64,000 bases of DNA. It comes from Rhodothermales bacterium. Its GTDB lineage: Bacteria; Bacteroidota; Rhodothermia; Rhodothermales; JANQRZ01. How positions within the stretch are numbered: the first letter of the stretch is position 1; each line of letters starts with the position of its first letter. Under the pieces are notes generated by a model. That model worked only from the letters and a program-made list of their open reading frames with translations. It did not search any database and was not told where the DNA came from. The position numbers were made by a program, and so were the translations under genes. This document shows, piece after piece, positions 9,432 through 18,410 of the stretch. The stretch covers positions 62,001 through 126,000 of the forward strand of contig JBDUXZ010000029.1 in NCBI GenBank assembly GCA_039944855.1, in the 5' to 3' direction.

Positions 9432-10082
9432 CTAAAGGAGGCCCCGCTCCTGGGCGTGGCGGATCGCGTAGCGCGTGAGGTCGCCGCCGCTCGCCAGCCC
9501 GAGCTTCTTCTTGATCCGCGCCCGGTAGCTCTCGACCGTGTTCGGGCTGACCACCATCGCCTCGGCGATCTCAGCCGTCTTCAAACCGCGCCCGAGGAGC
9601 TCCAGGGCTTCGAGCTCGCGGTCGCTCAGCGCCTCGACGCCCGAGGACGGCGTGGCCGAGACCCCGCCGGAGAACTGCCGGACGATGGCCTCGGACATCG
9701 ACGGGCTGACGTAGGTCCCGCCCCGGAGCACGCGGCGGATGGCGTCGATGATCTCGGTCCCGGCCTCGCTCTTCATCAGGTAGCCCCGCGCGCCGGCCTT
9801 AAGCACACGCTCGGCGTAGAGCGCCTCGTCGTGCATCGAGACAACGAGGACGGGGAGTTCCGGCCGGGCGGCCTGGAGGTGCTTGACGAACTCGACCCCG
9901 CTCATCCCGTCCATCGACACGTCGCTCACGACGAGGTCGCAGGCGTCGGGGAGGTGGGCGAGGGCGTCCTCGGCGGACTCCGCCTCGCCGCAGAGCTCGA
10001 GGCCGGGTTCCTCCCCGATCAGAAAGCCGTAGCCCTTCCGCGTGACGTAGTGGTCGTCGACGACGAAGATGCGGTGGTTCAT
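9432..10082 (-). CDS. NarL/FixJ-family response regulator
   Basis: This 216-residue protein has a receiver domain (about 1-120) with acidic pocket VVDDH, phospho-acceptor Asp54 in SDVSMDG, and Lys104 in YLMKSE. A LuxR-type helix-turn-helix follows (about 150-195: LSDRELEALELLGRGL, then SPNTVESYRARIKKKL). Such regulators dimerise when phosphorylated by their HisKA_3 kinase, here encoded immediately downstream, and bind paired half-sites. A 53-bp composite palindromic element begins 72 bp upstream of its start, between it and the divergent efflux operon, and is a plausible target. Confidence 0.93.
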   Translation of the reverse strand: MNHRIFVVDDHYVTRKGYGFLIGEEPGLELCGEAESAEDALAHLPDACDLVVSDVSMDGMSGVEFVKHLQAARPELPVLVVSMHDEALYAERVLKAGARGYLMKSEAGTEIIDAIRRVLRGGTYVSPSMSEAIVRQFSGGVSATPSSGVEALSDRELEALELLGRGLKTAEIAEAMVVSPNTVESYRARIKKKLGLASGGDLTRYAIRHAQERGLL

Positions 10083-10153
10083 AGGGGCTGAAATCCGCGA
10101 AAGGGGGACTGAACGCGCTCAAAGTACGCCGGAGCGCGCGCAGAGAACGGGTC

Positions 10154-10206
10154 GTGGTGGATCTCACCACGGCGCAGGCGCAAAAGCCACCACGGGCGAG
10201 GGGTGG
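10154..10206. promoter_or_regulatory. Composite palindromic regulatory element, copy 1
   Basis: GTGGTGGATCTCACCAC (10154-10170), 16 bp, then CCACCACGGGCGAGGGGTGG (10187-10206). The same arrangement with the same 16-bp spacing occurs at 17378-17430. Downstream, GGGACACACC at 10245-10254 is also shared with the second site. It sits in the 218-bp divergent region between the two-component operon and tolC. The binding factor is unknown; candidates are the adjacent response regulator and the TetR protein at 16706. Confidence 0.65.
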
Positions 10207-10300
10207 ACCCCGGTACGATCAAACGAGCCGCTCAGCCGATTAAAGGGACACACCAGGACATGCTCCTCCAGGAGACGCCTCTTCCACGCGACCCGCTCTC

Positions 10301-11887
10301 ATGCGCCGACTCTTTCCTCTCTTTCCCGCCCTCGTCGTGCTCGCGGCGTTCGCTACGAGCGCCACGGCCCAGGACATCGTGCCGCCCCGGCCGGTGGGTG
10401 CCCCCCTCGCCCTCAGCCTCGACGAGGCCGTCCTCATGGCGGTCGAGCGCAGCGAGGAGGTCGGCCTCGCCCGCTCGCAGGTGGACCTCGCGGCGGCCCA
10501 GACCCGGCAGGCGTACTCCGCGCTCTTCCCGCAGATCAGCGCCAACCTCAACTACACCCGCGCGATCCAGTCCTCGACCGAGATCGGCGGCGACGACACG
10601 GTCGTGGATCCGGCGCTGATCTTCGACCCCGACCCCACGGCTCCCCTCGAAGACCGGGTGACGTACCTCGAGGACAACGCGGGCAACGCGGCGCTCGGGG
10701 CGATTGGCGGCCTGTTCAGCGGGCTCCCCTTTGGCCAGAAGAACACCTACGCCGCCACGATCAGCCTCGGCCAGACGATCTACTCACCGCAGCTCGGCGC
10801 GGGCATCCAGATCGCTAAGCACTTCCGCGAGGCGGCGGGGTACAACCTCACCGAGGAGCTGGCCGACATCCGCCTCCAGGTGCAGCAGGCCTACATCCAG
10901 GCCCTCGTCGCGCAGGAACTCGTCGTCATCTCGCAGGCGGCGATCGTCCAGGCACAGAGCTTCCTCGATACCGAGCAGCTCCGGCTCACGGCCGGGACGA
11001 ACTCCGAGCTCGAAGTGCTCCGCGCCCAGGTGGAGCTGGAGAACCTCCGGCCCCAACTCGTGCAGGCGCAGAACGCCGCCGAGCTCGCCGTGCTCGACCT
11101 CAAGCGGCTCACGAACCTCCCTTACGGCCAGCCCGTCGCGCTCACGACGCCGCTGACGCTCCCGGCCCCGGACGAACTGGAGAACGTCGCGCTCGACGCC
11201 GAAGCCCTCGTCTCGGGCCGGGCGGCGATCCTCGCAGCCGAGGAGCAGGTGGCCATCGCCGAGCAGCAGGTCCGCCTCAAGCGCGCCGCCTACCTCCCGA
11301 GCGTCTCGTTCCAGGCCAACTACGGCCGGCAGCTCTTCACCGAGGAGATCTTCGACTTCGGGGGCGAGTGGCGGCCGGACTTCACCGTCGGCGTCGGCGT
11401 CTCGGTTCCGATCTTCAACGGTTTCCGGCGCTCGGCCGAGGTGCAGCAGGCGCGCGTGGAACTGAGCCAGGCCGAGTTCCAGACCGCCCAGCTCCGCGAA
11501 GCCGTCCAGCTCCAGGCCGAGCAGGCGCTCGGCGAGAAGCGCCGCGCCCGCGCCCTCATCGCCGCCCGCCAGCAGACCATCGAGCAGGCCGGCCGGGTCT
11601 ACCGCCTCACCGGGCTCCAGTACGACGAGGGCCTCTCGACGCCGCTCGAAGTCTCCGACGCCCGGCTCTCGCTCCTCCAGGCCCGCACGAACCTCGTCCA
11701 GGCCCTGGCCGACTTCTACAACGCCGACGCCAACCTCCTCCGCGCCGGCACCTCCACCGGCACCGGCGGCACGCTCGCCCTCCCCGACGGCCAGCTCATC
11801 CCCGAGCTCCCGCCGCTCGACACGACCCGCCCCACTACCACGGACACTGCGCCAACGCCCAACGTCCCGACGCCCGATGTGCCCTGA
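10301..11887 (+). CDS. TolC-family outer-membrane efflux protein (RND operon)
   Basis: A 528-residue protein with a Sec signal peptide (MRRLFPLFPALVVLAAF, cleavage after ATAQ) and two OEP repeats rich in long amphipathic helices, each beginning with the pattern SLDEAV and Q-rich coiled helices such as AAQTRQAYSALFPQ. It would trimerise into the outer-membrane channel and periplasmic tunnel of a tripartite pump. The C-terminal 40 residues are Pro/Thr-rich, as in other Bacteroidota members. It is the first gene of an operon followed by a membrane-fusion lipoprotein (59 bp) and an RND pump, with a TetR regulator last. A composite palindromic element lies about 95 bp upstream. Confidence 0.93.
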   Translation: MRRLFPLFPALVVLAAFATSATAQDIVPPRPVGAPLALSLDEAVLMAVERSEEVGLARSQVDLAAAQTRQAYSALFPQISANLNYTRAIQSSTEIGGDDTVVDPALIFDPDPTAPLEDRVTYLEDNAGNAALGAIGGLFSGLPFGQKNTYAATISLGQTIYSPQLGAGIQIAKHFREAAGYNLTEELADIRLQVQQAYIQALVAQELVVISQAAIVQAQSFLDTEQLRLTAGTNSELEVLRAQVELENLRPQLVQAQNAAELAVLDLKRLTNLPYGQPVALTTPLTLPAPDELENVALDAEALVSGRAAILAAEEQVAIAEQQVRLKRAAYLPSVSFQANYGRQLFTEEIFDFGGEWRPDFTVGVGVSVPIFNGFRRSAEVQQARVELSQAEFQTAQLREAVQLQAEQALGEKRRARALIAARQQTIEQAGRVYRLTGLQYDEGLSTPLEVSDARLSLLQARTNLVQALADFYNADANLLRAGTSTGTGGTLALPDGQLIPELPPLDTTRPTTTDTAPTPNVPTPDVP

Positions 11888-11945
11888 TCCCCTCGCGCTC
11901 CTCGCCTTCGCGCTTCCCGCCACGACTTCCCCTTCGAGAGACTCC

Positions 11946-13163
11946 ATGAACGCACTGCACACCGCCCGCCCTCGCCGCGCTTCCCTGACGCCCCTCCTCC
12001 TCGTTGCCCTCGTCGCGTTTGCGGCCTGTGGCGGTAGCGAGCCCGAGGTGGCCGACGAGGCCGAGCGCGCCCCGCTCGTCCTCGCCTCGACCGACGTGAC
12101 CCGGATCGAGCGCGGCCCGATCAGCGCCGGCATCGCCATCACCGGCACGCTCGCTCCCTACCGCGTCGTCGACGTGAAGGCGCAGGTCTCCGGCACGCTC
12201 GGCTCCGTCCGCTTCCAGGAAGGCGACCGCGTGGGCCAGGGCACCACGCTGGCGACGATCGACGCCGAGGGCATCCGCAGCCAGGCCGCGAGCACGCGCG
12301 CTGGGGTGAGCGGGGCGCAGGCCGCGGTCGCGGCGGCCGAGGCGCAACTGGCACTCGCCCGTGAGCAGGCCGCCTCCGCGGCGTTCCTCTTCGAAGAGGG
12401 CGCGATGTCGCGGCTCGACAACGAGGCGGCGAAAGCGCAGGTCGAGGCCGCCGAGGCCCAGGTCGCGGCGGCGCGGTCGCAGGTGGCCTCGGCTCAGTCG
12501 CAGGCGACGGGGGCGAGCGAGCAGGCCGGCCGGACCGTCGTCCGCGCGCCCATCGACGGGGCCGTGAGCGAGCGGTTCGTCGAGGTCGGCGAGGCGGTGA
12601 ATCCGGGGCAGAGCCTCTTCACGGTCGTCAACACGAGCGCCCTCGAACTCGCCGGGCAGGTGAGCGTGGACGCCGCCGCTCGCATCCGCGTCGGCGACCC
12701 CGTCGAGTTCACGATCGACGCCTACCCCGGCCAGCGGTTCACCGGCACCGTGGCCCGCATCGAGCCGACGGCCGACGCGAGCACGCGCCAGATCGGCGTC
12801 TACCTCCGCCTCTCGAACCCCGGCACCCTCGTCGGCGGCCTGTTCGCCACAGGCGTCGTCATCTCGAACACGATCGAGGAGGCGCTCCTCGTGCCTGAGT
12901 CCGCCGTCCGCGAGGGCGACGGGACGGCCTACCTCCTCGTCGTCGATGGCGACGTGATCGCGCGGCGCCCCGTGACGGTCGAGACGCGCGACGCGACGCG
13001 CGGGCTCGTGGCCGTGCGCGGGCAGATCGCCGCCGACGCGACCGTGATCGTCTCGCCCACGACCGACACCGTCTCGGGCGTCCGCGTCCGCCTCGCCGGG
13101 GATCGGGCGGCCAGTTCGGCCGCCGCACCCGTCAGCACCACCGTCCTCCCCGACAGCGAGTAG
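11946..13163 (+). CDS. RND-type periplasmic membrane-fusion lipoprotein
   Basis: 405 residues. The chosen ATG gives a lipoprotein signal (PLLLVALVAFAAC) about 28 residues long; an in-frame start 69 bp upstream would add a Pro-rich stretch overlapping tolC and spoil the signal. The order of parts is typical of AcrA/MexA: lipoyl half (VDVKAQVSGTLGSVRFQEGD), Ala/Gln-rich hairpin of about 70 residues, second lipoyl half (VRAPIDGAVSERFVEVGE), beta-barrel and membrane-proximal domains. It bridges the RND pump encoded 60 bp downstream and the TolC protein encoded upstream. Confidence 0.93.
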   Translation: MNALHTARPRRASLTPLLLVALVAFAACGGSEPEVADEAERAPLVLASTDVTRIERGPISAGIAITGTLAPYRVVDVKAQVSGTLGSVRFQEGDRVGQGTTLATIDAEGIRSQAASTRAGVSGAQAAVAAAEAQLALAREQAASAAFLFEEGAMSRLDNEAAKAQVEAAEAQVAAARSQVASAQSQATGASEQAGRTVVRAPIDGAVSERFVEVGEAVNPGQSLFTVVNTSALELAGQVSVDAAARIRVGDPVEFTIDAYPGQRFTGTVARIEPTADASTRQIGVYLRLSNPGTLVGGLFATGVVISNTIEEALLVPESAVREGDGTAYLLVVDGDVIARRPVTVETRDATRGLVAVRGQIAADATVIVSPTTDTVSGVRVRLAGDRAASSAAAPVSTTVLPDSE

Positions 13164-13223
13164 CCCAAGCGTTCCGCGCTCCCCCTACGGCTTCCCCTTC
13201 AGGCCTTTTAGCCTCCCGACCTC

Positions 13224-16200
13224 ATGAGTGATTCCACGACGCCTTCCCCCAACGGCCACGACACCCCGCCAAAGGGGGCCGTCCCGCCTCCCGCCGCGAC
13301 GACCGACGACGGCGCACCCGTCGACCTCACCCGGTTCACCGGCCTCAGCGGCGTCTCCATCCGGCGGCCCGTGTTCACGGCGATGGTGATGATCGGGCTC
13401 GTCGTGCTCGGCCTCTTCTCCTTCTCCGGGCTCGCCATCGACCAGTACCCGGACGTCGACATCCCGATCGTGACCGTGCAGACGGTCTACACGGGCGCGA
13501 GCCCGGAGACGATCGAGCGCGAGGTGACGCAGCGGCTCGAAGAGGCCTTCAACCCCGTCGCGGGCGTGGACGGCATCACGTCGGTCTCCCTCGAAGGCGT
13601 CTCCGTCATCACGGTCGAGTTCGAGCTCGGGACGGACGTTGACGAGGCCTCGCAGGACGTCCGCGCCAAGATCGACGCCGTCCGCCGCGACCTGCCGGCG
13701 GACATCGAGCAGCCAGTCGTACAGAAGTTCGACCCCTCGGCCGAGCCCATCGTCTCGCTCGCCGTCTCCTCGACGACGCTCCCGATCTCAGACCTGACGA
13801 CGATGGCCGACGAGGACATCCGCCGCACGCTGGAGTCGGTGCAGGGCGTGGGCGAGGTGCAGATCGCGGGCGGGCTCGCACGCGAGATCCGTGTCGACAT
13901 CAACCCCGAGCGGCTCCAGGCCCTCGGCGTCACCGTGAACCAGGTCATCGGCGCGCTCCAGGCACAGAACCTCGAGGCCCCGGCCGGGCGCGTCGAGCGC
14001 GGCAACCGCGAGCAGCTCGTCCGCGTGACGGGCCGCATCGACGACCCCGCGCAGTTCGCCGGCGTCGTCGTCGCCAACCGCAACGGGACGCCGATCCGGC
14101 TCGGCGAGGTCGCCACGATCCAGGACGCGACGGAGGAGGAGCGCTCGCTCGCCTTTGTGGACGGCGAGCGCGCCGTGGCCCTCGACATCCTCAAGGTGAG
14201 CGGGGCCAACACGGTCGAGGTGGCCGAGCAGGTCATCGAGGCCGTCCACGAGATCCAGGCCGCGCTCCCGGCCGGGACCTCGCTCCAGGTCATCCGTGAC
14301 AACTCCGTGATGATCCGGCACTCGGTCGAGGACGTCATCTTCGAGCTCCTCCTCGGCGCGCTCCTCACGATCATCATCGTGATGCTCTTCCTCAACGACA
14401 TCAAAGCGACGACCATCACGAGCCTCGCCCTCCCGGTGTCGGTGATCTCGGCGTTCATCGTGATGAACGTGCTCGGGTTCACGCTCAACATCCTCACGCT
14501 GATGGCCCTCTCGCTCTCCATCGGCATCCTGATCGACGACGCGATCGTGGTGATCGAGAACATCGTGCGGCACCGCGAGATGGGCAAGGACCACTTCACG
14601 GCGGCGGGCGAGGGCACGCGCGAGATCTTCCTCGCCGTCCTCGCGACGACGCTGACGATCGTGGCCGTCTTCGTGCCGGTCGCCTTCATGGGCGGCATCA
14701 TCGGCAAGTTCTTCTACCAGTTCGGCGTGACGGTCGCGGTGGCCGTGCTCGTCTCGCTCTTCGTCTCGTTCACGCTCACGCCGATGATGTCGGCGCACTG
14801 GGGCGTCGAGCCGCACAAGGCCGAGCACGGGAAGTCGAAGAACCCGATCAAGAACTTCATCGCCGCCTTCAACACGTGGTTCGACCGGGGGGCCGAGAAG
14901 TACAGCGGCCTCATCGGCTGGGCGCTCGGGCACCGCAAGGCGGTGATCGTGCTCGCCATCGCCTCGTTCTTCGCCGCGCTCATGCTCTTCCCGTTCATCG
15001 GTGGCGGCTTCATGCCGACGACGGACGACGCGGAGTTCGCCGTCCAGTTCGACTCCCCGGACGGCTCCAGCCTCGCCTACACCCGCGAGAAGGCCGTGCA
15101 GATCGGCGAGGTCGTCGGCGAGATCGAGGGCGTTGACTACACGTACACTACGGTCGGCGCGGGCGCGACGGGCACGGTCACCGGCGGCAACATCTTCGTC
15201 AAGCTTACGCCGTCGAGCGAGCGCGAGTTGAGCCAGCAGGAGCTGATGGTCGTGGCGCGCGAGCGCCTGAAGCCGGTCTTCGGCGTGGACATCTCGGTCC
15301 TCGCAGCCGGCGGTCTCGGCGGGGCGACGGCCCCACTCGCCGTCGAGGTGCGCGGGCCGGACGTGGAGGGCTTGCAGGCGCTCTCCCTCCAGGTCGAGGA
15401 CGCGGTGGCGAACGCTACGGGCGTCGTGGACGTCACGAACTCGCTCGGCCAGCCGCGTCCCGAATACCGCATCGAGGTCCGCCGCGACCTCGCCAACGAG
15501 CTCGGCCTCGACATCGGCGCGGTCGCCGCGACGGTCCGGCCCGTCCTCGCCGGGCAGACGGTGACGACGTGGGAGGACCCCACGGGCGAGGAGCGCGACG
15601 TGGTGCTCCAGGTCGCCGCCGAGCAGCGCCGCTCGGTCGAGGACATCGCCCGCATTCCGATCGCCACGAGCAACACGGCGGCGGGCGGCGGCAGCATCAC
15701 CGTCCCGCTCTCGCAGGTGGCACGGATCGTGGAGGGCACGGCGCCCTCGCAGATCGACCGCAACGACCTCCAGCGCGTGGCGACGATCTCGGCCAGCAAC
15801 GTGCCGGAGCTCTCCATCTCCGAGGCCTCGGCCAACATCGAGACCGAGCTGGCGAAGGTGACGCTCCCGCCGGGCTACTCCGTCCGCCTCGGCGGCGAGA
15901 CCGAGCAGCTCGCCGAGACGACGGGATACGTGATCCAGGCGATCCTCCTCGCCATCATCCTCATCTTCCTCATCCTGGCCTCGCAGTTCGAGTCGATCTC
16001 GCAGCCGTTCGCCATCATGATGTCGCTGCCGCTCTCGCTCATCGGCGTGCTCCTGGCCCTCCTCATCACGGGCGACACGCTCAACATGATGTCGATGATC
16101 GGGGTGATCCTGCTCTTCGGCCTCGTGACGAAGAACGCGATCCTGATCGTGGACAACATCAACGAGCGAAGGCGCGAGGGCAAGGACCGCTGGACGTCCG

Positions 16201-16550
16201 TCGTGGAGGCCGGGCAGGTCCGGCTCCGCCCGATCATGATGACGACGCTGGCGATGATCGCGGGGATGCTCCCGATCGCGATCGGCATGGGCGAGGGCGG
16301 CGGCTTCCGCGCGCCGATGGCCCGCGCCGTGATCGGCGGCCTCATCACGTCGACGATGCTGACCCTGCTCGTGGTGCCGGTGGCCTACACCTACTTCGAC
16401 GACTTCGGGGGGTGGATCAAGAGCCGGTTCAGCGCCGACGCCCGCGCCGAGCGCAAGGCCGTCCAGGCCCAGCGCGCCGAGCACGCCGCCGACGAGCGAC
16501 TTGCCAACGAGCCGGTGATGGGCGATCCGGTCCTGAGCCCCGCGCTCTAA
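13224..16550 (+). CDS. RND (HAE1-type) efflux pump inner-membrane subunit
   Basis: 1108 residues with the 12-TM, two-repeat architecture of AcrB. After an unusual 45-residue Pro-rich cytoplasmic N-terminal extension, TM1 begins at SIRRPVFTAM. The proton-relay aspartates of TM4 are present as Asp438-Asp439 in GILIDDAIVVIEN, and the TM10 lysine as Lys970 in FGLVTKNAILIVDN, so it should be an active proton/drug antiporter. Porter domain sequences such as QYPDVDIPIVTVQTVYTGA fit the HAE1 branch that exports hydrophobic compounds. The C-terminal tail is long, charged and Ala-rich. It lies between its fusion protein and a TetR regulator; substrates are not predictable. Confidence 0.95.
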   Translation: MSDSTTPSPNGHDTPPKGAVPPPAATTDDGAPVDLTRFTGLSGVSIRRPVFTAMVMIGLVVLGLFSFSGLAIDQYPDVDIPIVTVQTVYTGASPETIEREVTQRLEEAFNPVAGVDGITSVSLEGVSVITVEFELGTDVDEASQDVRAKIDAVRRDLPADIEQPVVQKFDPSAEPIVSLAVSSTTLPISDLTTMADEDIRRTLESVQGVGEVQIAGGLAREIRVDINPERLQALGVTVNQVIGALQAQNLEAPAGRVERGNREQLVRVTGRIDDPAQFAGVVVANRNGTPIRLGEVATIQDATEEERSLAFVDGERAVALDILKVSGANTVEVAEQVIEAVHEIQAALPAGTSLQVIRDNSVMIRHSVEDVIFELLLGALLTIIIVMLFLNDIKATTITSLALPVSVISAFIVMNVLGFTLNILTLMALSLSIGILIDDAIVVIENIVRHREMGKDHFTAAGEGTREIFLAVLATTLTIVAVFVPVAFMGGIIGKFFYQFGVTVAVAVLVSLFVSFTLTPMMSAHWGVEPHKAEHGKSKNPIKNFIAAFNTWFDRGAEKYSGLIGWALGHRKAVIVLAIASFFAALMLFPFIGGGFMPTTDDAEFAVQFDSPDGSSLAYTREKAVQIGEVVGEIEGVDYTYTTVGAGATGTVTGGNIFVKLTPSSERELSQQELMVVARERLKPVFGVDISVLAAGGLGGATAPLAVEVRGPDVEGLQALSLQVEDAVANATGVVDVTNSLGQPRPEYRIEVRRDLANELGLDIGAVAATVRPVLAGQTVTTWEDPTGEERDVVLQVAAEQRRSVEDIARIPIATSNTAAGGGSITVPLSQVARIVEGTAPSQIDRNDLQRVATISASNVPELSISEASANIETELAKVTLPPGYSVRLGGETEQLAETTGYVIQAILLAIILIFLILASQFESISQPFAIMMSLPLSLIGVLLALLITGDTLNMMSMIGVILLFGLVTKNAILIVDNINERRREGKDRWTSVVEAGQVRLRPIMMTTLAMIAGMLPIAIGMGEGGGFRAPMARAVIGGLITSTMLTLLVVPVAYTYFDDFGGWIKSRFSADARAERKAVQAQRAEHAADERLANEPVMGDPVLSPAL

Positions 16551-16574
16551 CCCCACCACGCACTGAGGCCCACT

Positions 16575-16685
16575 GTGCCTAGCTCCGCGTCCGTCCCGTC
16601 CTGGTTCATCGTGTTCGTGGCGATGCCCGTGCTGACCTCGTTCTTCGGGGTACTCCGTGCGGCCTCCGCCCGCCTGTCTCGCTAA
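16575..16685 (+). CDS. Candidate 36-residue single-pass membrane peptide
   Basis: An open frame starting with GTG, preceded at 7-bp spacing by GAGG, one of the few Shine-Dalgarno-like sequences in this region. It encodes a 36-residue peptide with one hydrophobic segment (WFIVFVAMPVLTSFFGVL) followed by a basic tail. It is squeezed between the RND pump (24 bp) and the TetR gene (20 bp), so it would be co-transcribed. Position and topology recall AcrZ, the small helix that binds AcrB in enteric bacteria, but I see no sequence identity to it. With no homologues to compare, coding status is uncertain. Confidence 0.35.
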   Translation: MPSSASVPSWFIVFVAMPVLTSFFGVLRAASARLSR

Positions 16686-16705
16686 CACAACCGACTCCTC
16701 TTGCC

Positions 16706-17353
16706 GTGCCCGTTCCCGCACCCGTCCCCGTCTGGCGTCACCGTGAGCAGGAGGCCCGCCGCGCCAGCCTCCTGCTCGCCGCCCGAGCCGTTTTCGCAGA
16801 GCGTGGCTACCACGAAGCGACGGTCGAGGAGATCGCAGCCTTGGCCGATATCGGGAAGGGGACGGTCTACCTCCACTTTCCCGAGGGCAAAGCAGGCCTC
16901 CTGGAAACCGTCCTCGACGACCACCTCGCGGCGCTCCGTGGGATCGTCGTCCGGACCTTCACCGAGGGCGAGGGGGCCGTCCGATACCGGTTTTGGACGC
17001 TCGCCCTCGCCGCCGCCACGTACTTCCGTCGGAACCCGGACCTCCTCCGGGTCCACGTCCGCGAGCTGCCCCGCCTGCTCGCCGACGCCGAGGTCGGGCC
17101 GGTCGCCGAGTGCCTGGCCCGGCTCACCGACGAGTTGGTCGACGTGGTCGCTCCCGTTCTCCAGGAGGACCGTCTAACCTTGCCGAGCCGCGTCGCGGCC
17201 TACCACCTGCTGGCGACCCTCTTCGGCCACCTCATCGCCCTCGGGCTTCAGACCGGCCCCCTCGACTGCGGCACGCCGCCCGCCGAGATCGCCGACACGC
17301 TCGTGGCGCTCGTCTTCGACGGGATCGCGGGACACCGCACGGGCGGGGGGTGA
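16706..17353 (+). CDS. TetR/AcrR-family regulator of the RND operon
   Basis: A 215-residue protein. Residues about 15-62 are a TetR helix-turn-helix: ASLLLAARAVFAERGYHEAT, then VEEIAALADIGKGTVYLHF. The rest is an all-helical ligand-binding domain rich in Leu and aromatic residues. The start is GTG; no better ATG exists before the DNA-binding domain. As the last gene of the TolC/MFP/RND operon it is expected to be an autoregulatory repressor relieved by pump substrates. A copy of the 53-bp palindromic element begins 24 bp after its stop and another lies before the operon, so it is one of two local candidates for binding that element. Confidence 0.9.
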   Translation: MPVPAPVPVWRHREQEARRASLLLAARAVFAERGYHEATVEEIAALADIGKGTVYLHFPEGKAGLLETVLDDHLAALRGIVVRTFTEGEGAVRYRFWTLALAAATYFRRNPDLLRVHVRELPRLLADAEVGPVAECLARLTDELVDVVAPVLQEDRLTLPSRVAAYHLLATLFGHLIALGLQTGPLDCGTPPAEIADTLVALVFDGIAGHRTGGG

Positions 17354-17377
17354 CACAGCGGATGAACCGGATACCGT

Positions 17378-17430
17378 GTGGTCCGATCCACCACGCGCCG
17401 GGGGTCCGCGCCACCACGCCAGGACGGTGG
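17378..17430. promoter_or_regulatory. Composite palindromic regulatory element, copy 2
   Basis: GTGGTCCGATCCACCAC (17378-17394), 16 bp, then CCACCACGCCAGGACGGTGG (17411-17430). Arms, order and spacing match copy 1 at 10154-10206 although the centres differ, which argues for selection on half-sites. GGGACACACC recurs at 17480-17489, 11 bp further away than in copy 1, about one helical turn. It would control the genes from 17518 or 17736 onward. Confidence 0.65.
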
Positions 17431-17517
17431 CTCCCGCCACGACCGAGCCCTCGGCCGCCCCGTTGAACGGGCAGGGACCGGGACACACCCGGATACAACC
17501 ACTCGCCGGACGCCGCC

Positions 17518-17721
17518 ATGTGCAAACCGCTCTTCATCATCACCGCCTCCCGGCCCACCACACCGGGTCACGGTGCGGAGACGCTCTCCTCGTTCGCACG
17601 TGCCCTCGGCCGCTTCGGGTATGCCGATCTCACCCACCCAACCATGGACCAGGTCGCCCCTCTCACCACGCTTCACGTCGCCATCCCTGAGCGGGATGGC
17701 AGCACGTACCAGACACTCTGA
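17518..17721 (+). CDS. Doubtful small ORF of 67 codons
   Basis: The frame starts with an ATG 88 bp after the palindromic element and ends 14 bp before the barrel protein gene. The 67-residue product (begins MCKPLFIITASRP) has no signal peptide, membrane segment or recognisable domain, and its composition is only weakly protein-like. It could equally be a 5' leader of the downstream barrel gene. Reported because its position, directly behind a probable promoter, is where a real small gene or leader peptide would lie. Confidence 0.25.
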   Translation: MCKPLFIITASRPTTPGHGAETLSSFARALGRFGYADLTHPTMDQVAPLTTLHVAIPERDGSTYQTL

Positions 17722-17735
17722 TTCCCCGAGGACCC

Positions 17736-18410
17736 ATGCACCCCCTACGCTCCCGTGTCTCCCCTCGAATCGTGACCGGCCTCGTCGCCCTCGCGCTCTT
17801 CGCCCTCGCCGCCGACTCGGCCCAAGCCCAGCGCTACGGCAGCCCGCCCGTCGCCCAGCGCGCGGCGTACTCGTCCCTCTCCGCCGGTGTCAGAGCCGGG
17901 CTCAACCTCGCCACGCTCTACGGCGACGACGTGGACGAGGCCGGCAACCGCACCGGCTTCAGCGGCGGCCTCTTCCTGACGTATAACCTCACGCCCGTCT
18001 TCGCCATCCAGCCGGAGATCCTGTTCTCGGCGAAGGGAGCCGAGATCGACGCCGACGGCTCCTCCCCGATGGGCGTCGGCGAGCGGGAGTACACGTTCGG
18101 CTACCTCGAGCTCCCCATGCTCGCCCGCGTCAACGTACCGGTCCAGAGCCCGGCCCGGCCCTACCTCGTCGCCGGCCCTTCGCTCGGGATCAAGCTCTAC
18201 GGTGAGCTCGACGAGGAGGACCTCGATGAGACCCTCAAGGGCAGCGACCTCGGCATGGTCGTCGGCGGCGGGCTCGACTTCAACCTCGGCGCGCGGAAGC
18301 TCGTCCTCGACGCCCGCTACACGTTCGGGCTCAACGACGTGTTCGACGTCAGTGGCGACCCCGAGGCGAAGAACGGCGCGCTCACGCTCTCTATCGGCGT
18401 CGGGCTCTAG
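17736..18410 (+). CDS. Outer-membrane beta-barrel protein, PorT/OMP_b-brl_2-like
   Basis: A 224-residue protein with a signal peptide ending at AQAQ around residue 32. It is followed by alternating strands typical of Bacteroidota eight-stranded barrels: SLSAGVRAGLNLATL, GFSGGLFLTYNLTPVFAIQP, ARPYLVAGPSLGIKL, and a closing strand ending in GVGL. It should reside in the outer membrane; the family has no defined transport activity. It lies downstream of the RND/TetR operon behind the second copy of the palindromic element, suggesting co-regulation with efflux. The SpoIIAA-like gene follows after 157 bp. Confidence 0.82.
   Translation: MHPLRSRVSPRIVTGLVALALFALAADSAQAQRYGSPPVAQRAAYSSLSAGVRAGLNLATLYGDDVDEAGNRTGFSGGLFLTYNLTPVFAIQPEILFSAKGAEIDADGSSPMGVGEREYTFGYLELPMLARVNVPVQSPARPYLVAGPSLGIKLYGELDEEDLDETLKGSDLGMVVGGGLDFNLGARKLVLDARYTFGLNDVFDVSGDPEAKNGALTLSIGVGL

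Noticed and set aside
13788-16721. A 977-codon antisense frame across the RND pump gene
   Set aside because: His/Asp/Arg low-complexity composition typical of antisense reading in GC-rich DNA; the sense strand encodes a complete AcrB-like pump.
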